Assembly (NCBI GenBank): GCA_035631315.1 | Contig: DASQIZ010000069.1 | Coordinates: forward strand, 1-64,000 | Direction of reading: 5' to 3' | DNA: 64,000 nt | Source of the DNA: 40CM-2-70-7 sp035631315 | Lineage (GTDB): Bacteria > Gemmatimonadota > Gemmatimonadetes > Gemmatimonadales > GWC2-71-9 | Notes under the pieces: generated by a model | Seen by the model: only the letters and a program-made list of their open reading frames with translations | Database searches by the model: none | Told to the model about the DNA's origin: nothing | In this document: piece by piece, positions 61,069 through 64,000 of the stretch | Layout: every line of letters begins with the position of its first letter | Position numbering within the stretch: the stretch's first letter is position 1 | Translations under genes and position numbers: made by a program

Positions 61069-61760
61069 CCGCAGCCGACAAGCCGCTGGTGATCGCGCAC
61101 CGGGGAGCCTCGGGCGCGGAATACGAGAACTCGCTCGCCGCCTTCAAGAAGGCCGGCGAGCTGGGCGCGGACGGCATCGAGCTCGATATCCACGCCACCA
61201 CCGACGGCACGCTGATCGTGCATCATGATCCCGCGATCGACGGGACCGTCATCGCCAAGTCGTCGGCGGCGGACATCGCCAAGCTCAAGCTGCCGAACGG
61301 CGAGCCCGTCCCCACCCTCGCACAGGCGTTCGTCGCCGCGGGGGCGAGGCTCCGGGTCTATGTGGAAGTGAAAACGCTCCCGCCGCAGTGGGACGGCCAG
61401 CTGTTCGCCACGCTCGATGCGGGCCCGAATCCCGCCGGGTACGCGGTCCACGCCTTCGACCACCGCATCATCCAGCGCCTCCGCCGGCAGCGCCCCAAGT
61501 TGCAGGCCGGTGTGCTCTCCGCATCCTACCTGGACGACAACGTCGCCCCCGTCCGCGCCGCGGGTGCCCAGATCCTCTGGCAGGATGAGGCGATGATCGA
61601 TGCGGCGCTGGTCGAGGAAGTCCAGGACGCGGGGTTCGGCGTGATCGCCTGGACGCCCAACGAGATGTCCGATCTCACCCGGCTCGCGTCCCAGGGCGTG
61701 AACGGGCTCTGCACCAATTATCCGGACCGCGCCCGTCGCGTCGTCGACGCGCTCACGTGA
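61065..61760 (+). CDS. Glycerophosphodiester phosphodiesterase
   Basis: 231 residues, GTG start overlapping the oxygenase stop. Hydrolyses glycerophosphodiesters to glycerol 3-phosphate and an alcohol. Seen: catalytic AHRGAS and GIELDIHATTDGTLIVHHDP (Arg, Glu, Asp and His ligands), VYVEVKT and WTPNEMSDLTRL. No signal peptide, so cytosolic. Lipid-head-group turnover does not fit the rest of the operon; it may hydrolyse another phosphodiester or be carried along. Confidence 0.88.
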   Translation: MTAADKPLVIAHRGASGAEYENSLAAFKKAGELGADGIELDIHATTDGTLIVHHDPAIDGTVIAKSSAADIAKLKLPNGEPVPTLAQAFVAAGARLRVYVEVKTLPPQWDGQLFATLDAGPNPAGYAVHAFDHRIIQRLRRQRPKLQAGVLSASYLDDNVAPVRAAGAQILWQDEAMIDAALVEEVQDAGFGVIAWTPNEMSDLTRLASQGVNGLCTNYPDRARRVVDALT

Positions 61761-62635
61761 CATCTCCGACCGCACCCGACACGACCTGGGAAGTCACGGT
61801 GATCGGCGCCGGGACCATGGGTCACGGCATCGCCTACGTCTCGGCACTCGCCGGCTGCCGCGTGACCCTCACCGACCTCCGTGCAGACGCCCTCGAGGGC
61901 GCGCGTACCAAGATCGAGTCCCTGCTCGCCGGTGGCCTGAAACGCGGCAAGCTCACCGAGGAACAGCGCGCCGGCGTACATGAGCGGCTCCATTTCGAGC
62001 CCGCGCTCGCCGCCGCCGTCCGGCACGCCGACGTCGTGATCGAAGCGGTGATCGAGCAGATGCCGGTGAAGCAGCGGATTTTCGCCGAGGTGGAGCGGGA
62101 GGGACCGGACGGCGCGCTGTTCGCCACGAACACCTCCTCCCTCTCCGTCGGCCAGATCGCCGCCGCCCTGAAGGAGCCCTGGCGGCTCCTGGGCATGCAC
62201 TTCTTCAATCCCGTGCACCTGATGAAGCTGGTCGAAATCGTCACGCATGGGCGGACGGGTGCCCCGCAGGTCGAGCGTGCCACGGCACTCGCGCACGTCC
62301 TCGGCAAGGAGCCCATCCTGGTGAAGGACTCGCCGGGATTCGCCTCCAGCCGGCTCGGGGTGGTCCTGGGCCTCGAAGCCATGCGGATGCTCGAACAGGG
62401 CGTGGCCTCGGCGGCCGACATCGACAAGGCGATGGAGCTCGGCTACAACCACCCGATGGGCCCGCTCAAGCTCACCGATCTGGTGGGCCTCGACGTCCGC
62501 CTAGCGATCGCGAATTACCTCCATCAGGAGCTGAAGCTCCCCCATTACGCGCCCCCGAAGATCCTCAAGGACAAGGTGGCCAAGGGCGACCTGGGCAAGA
62601 AATCCGGCCAGGGGTTCTATTCGTGGACCGACTGA
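61757..62635 (+). CDS. 3-hydroxyacyl-CoA dehydrogenase
   Basis: 292 residues, GTG start. Oxidises 3-hydroxyacyl-CoA to 3-oxoacyl-CoA with NAD. Seen: NAD-binding VTVIGAGTMGHGIAYVSALA, VVIEAVIEQMPVKQ, NTSSLSV, MHFFNPVHLMKLVEIV (catalytic His-Glu region), KDSPGFASSRLG and the C-terminal domain NHPMGPLKLTDLVGLD. PaaH/HBDH type, the step before the thiolase. Confidence 0.93.
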   Translation: MTSPTAPDTTWEVTVIGAGTMGHGIAYVSALAGCRVTLTDLRADALEGARTKIESLLAGGLKRGKLTEEQRAGVHERLHFEPALAAAVRHADVVIEAVIEQMPVKQRIFAEVEREGPDGALFATNTSSLSVGQIAAALKEPWRLLGMHFFNPVHLMKLVEIVTHGRTGAPQVERATALAHVLGKEPILVKDSPGFASSRLGVVLGLEAMRMLEQGVASAADIDKAMELGYNHPMGPLKLTDLVGLDVRLAIANYLHQELKLPHYAPPKILKDKVAKGDLGKKSGQGFYSWTD

Positions 62636-63498
62636 CGCGCATCACCGACGTCCACATCCACATTCAGCCCTGGCGTGACCTGAAGCCCGCGGTCCAGGAC
62701 GCGATGCGAAAGGGAAAGGAAGACCACTGGGCCTTCCTGCTGTCGATCATGGACGACCCCAAAGCGCTCCTCGAGGTCATGGACCGGTCGGGCGTCTGGC
62801 GGGTGGGCATGGTCAACTACACGAGTCCCGACGTGATGGGATTCACCGAGACCACGAACACCTTCATCGCGAAATACTCGCTGGCCAACCCCGAGCGGCT
62901 CATGCCGTACGGAGGCGTCCACGCGCGGTTCACGAAGGACCCCAAGGGCGACGTCGACCAGCTCGTGGATCTCGGCATCCGGTGCCTCAAGATCCATCCA
63001 CCGCACCAGCTCTTCACGGCCAACGCATACACCGAGGGTCTCGACGCACTCGCCGCCATTTACCGCCGCTGTGAGGAGCGGGGACTCCCGGTGATGGTGC
63101 ATACCGGGACGAGCATTTTCCCGGGGGCGCGCTCAAAGTACGGCAACCCGATGGAGCTGGACGACGTCGCGATCGATTTTCCCGACCTCCAGATCGTCAT
63201 GGCTCACGGCGGACGGCCGCTGTACATGGAGGAGGCGTTCTTCGTCCTCCGGCGTCATCGAAATGTGTGGCTCGATGTTTCCGGGATTCCGCCCGCGAAA
63301 CTCCTGGAGTACTTTCCGCGTCTCGGAGAGATTTCCCGGAAGACGCTGTGGGGCACGGACTGGCCCAGCCCGGGCGTGAAGGATTTAAAGCTGAACATCG
63401 ATCAGTTTCTGGGGCTGTCCCTCCCGGACGACCAGAAACGGGCGATTCTCGAAACCAACCCGCTGGCGCTCTTTCCCGCCGTCCCCCAGCGGACCTGA
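62623..63498 (+). CDS. Amidohydrolase family protein (ACMSD-like)
   Basis: 291 residues, GTG start, overlapping the previous gene by 13 bases. Seen: metal-binding ITDVHIHIQPW, GIRCLKIHPPHQLF, VMVHTGTSIFPG, VMAHGGRPLYMEE and TLWGTDWPSPG, the beta-barrel pattern of amidohydrolase-2 (PF04909), which includes decarboxylases (ACMSD, gamma-resorcylate) and hydrolases. Single metal likely. In the operon it could decarboxylate or hydrolyse a ring-derived acid (inference). Confidence 0.86.
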   Translation: MDRLTRITDVHIHIQPWRDLKPAVQDAMRKGKEDHWAFLLSIMDDPKALLEVMDRSGVWRVGMVNYTSPDVMGFTETTNTFIAKYSLANPERLMPYGGVHARFTKDPKGDVDQLVDLGIRCLKIHPPHQLFTANAYTEGLDALAAIYRRCEERGLPVMVHTGTSIFPGARSKYGNPMELDDVAIDFPDLQIVMAHGGRPLYMEEAFFVLRRHRNVWLDVSGIPPAKLLEYFPRLGEISRKTLWGTDWPSPGVKDLKLNIDQFLGLSLPDDQKRAILETNPLALFPAVPQRT

Positions 63499-63523
63499 AG
63501 TACCCAACCGCTTTTCTTTCGAG

Positions 63524-63535
63524 GGAGCGCGCTCC
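63524..63535 (+). promoter_or_regulatory. 12-base palindrome covering the M16 ribosome-binding site
   Basis: GGAGCGCGCTCC, a perfect palindrome, ends one base before the M16 ATG (63537). Its left arm overlaps the likely ribosome-binding sequence GAGGGAG. It could hide that site or bind a regulator; a chance palindrome in GC-rich DNA is also possible. Confidence 0.3.
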
Positions 63536-63536
63536 A

Positions 63537-64000
63537 ATGCGTGTCGCACGGGTTTCCCTTTTCATGGCCATCCTGGCGGCCGCGCCAGCCACCGCGCAAC
63601 AGGTGGTCGGGTCCGTCACGATCGACTCGTTCCGCCTGGCGAACGGGTTGCAGGTGCTCTACGCCGAGCAGCACGCCACGCCGGTGGTGACGGTGGACCT
63701 CTGGTATCGAGTCGGCGCCCGCAATGAGCGCCCCAAGCTCTCCGGGTTCGCGCACCTCTTCGAGCACATGATGTTCCAGGGATCGGCGCACGTCGGGAAG
63801 GCCGAACACTTCAAGTACGTGGAGCGTGCCGGCGGCGACGAGAATGGCTCGACCCACGACGACTACACGAACTACTTCGAAACCCTGCCCTCCAATCGCC
63901 TGAACCTGGCGCTCTGGCTCGAAGCCGACCGGATGCGTTCTCTCGCCGTCACGCAGCAGAATCTCGAGAACCAGCGGCAGGCGGTGGAAGAGGAGAAGCG
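63537..64000 (+). CDS. M16 family (insulinase-like) zinc peptidase, partial
   Basis: First 154 codons; continues past the window edge. Seen: signal peptide ending in PATAQQ, DSFRLANGLQVLYAEQHATP at the start of the domain, VDLWYRVGARNERPKLSGFA and the inverted zinc motif HLFEHMMFQG, then a later Glu-rich ligand region (NQRQAVEEEKR) near the edge. Typical of a secreted or periplasmic M16 peptidase, usually encoded as a pair; the partner would be to the right. Confidence 0.9.
   Translation, partial: MRVARVSLFMAILAAAPATAQQVVGSVTIDSFRLANGLQVLYAEQHATPVVTVDLWYRVGARNERPKLSGFAHLFEHMMFQGSAHVGKAEHFKYVERAGGDENGSTHDDYTNYFETLPSNRLNLALWLEADRMRSLAVTQQNLENQRQAVEEEK

Overview
The window looks like chromosomal DNA from a high-GC, Gram-negative-type bacterium, most likely a member of Gemmatimonadota. 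That is inference: there is no 16S rRNA here. It rests on high GC, a b558-type succinate dehydrogenase, secreted M28/M61/M16 and DUF5117 metallopeptidases whose signal peptides end in AQ, TonB-type outer-membrane receptors, a gldA/gldF-G/DUF4340 cluster, and possible leaderless promoters (TATATT 8-9 bases before an ATG). Genes are very tightly packed: most neighbours share start and stop codons (ATGA, GTGA, TGATG, TAGTG) and no stretch above 300 bases lacks a gene.

Layout. 1-10.8 kb: the start of the complex I operon (nuoA, running off the left edge), dcd, a DUF2339 membrane protein, an M28 peptidase, a DUF5117 metalloprotease, a type II NADH dehydrogenase, a YbjQ protein and panD. Three gene ends here carry unusual arrays of 13- or 15-base repeats around GTCGAG, each followed by inverted copies. 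10.8-15.1 kb: sdhCAB facing mdh. 15.1-23.3 kb: a GldA/GldF-G/DUF4340 ABC system, moaD-moaE-moaA, an M61 peptidase and hup with a near-consensus promoter and a terminator. 23.4-42.2 kb: a minus-strand run of nineteen housekeeping genes (icd, pepA, an outer-membrane receptor, yicC, gmk, rpoZ, coaBC, udg, dnaB, radA, ispD, tsaC, a phosphatase, aroE, comF, gap, pgk, tpiA, secG, carA) with gaps of 24 bases or less. A pair of REP-like palindromes is inserted in frame in udg.

42.2-49.7 kb is an accessory region: a small Met/His/Cys-rich secreted protein and a TonB-dependent receptor on the plus strand, a 98-base inverted repeat, an orphan lasso-peptide B2-like protease, two paralogous Met-rich proteins with HH and HxH motifs suggesting a copper monooxygenase-like fold, two lipoproteins, and an intact tRNA-Leu(CAA) next to a decayed copy. 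49.7-55.1 kb: a Ser/Thr kinase with a helical repeat tail, DinB, YcxB, an unknown protein carrying a terminator-like hairpin inside its coding sequence, and an ECF sigma factor/membrane protein/Spy-like trio.

55.1-63.5 kb is a plus-strand operon headed by a TetR regulator with an 18-base perfect palindrome beside its start. It encodes two crotonases, an aldehyde dehydrogenase, a thiolase, a 3-hydroxyacyl-CoA dehydrogenase, a BoxB/PaaA-like di-iron oxygenase, a glycerophosphodiesterase and an amidohydrolase. Together these suggest aerobic breakdown of an aromatic acid as its CoA thioester by epoxidation, hydrolysis and beta-oxidation, but with one oxygenase subunit and no visible reductase or CoA ligase. 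The window ends inside an M16 peptidase.
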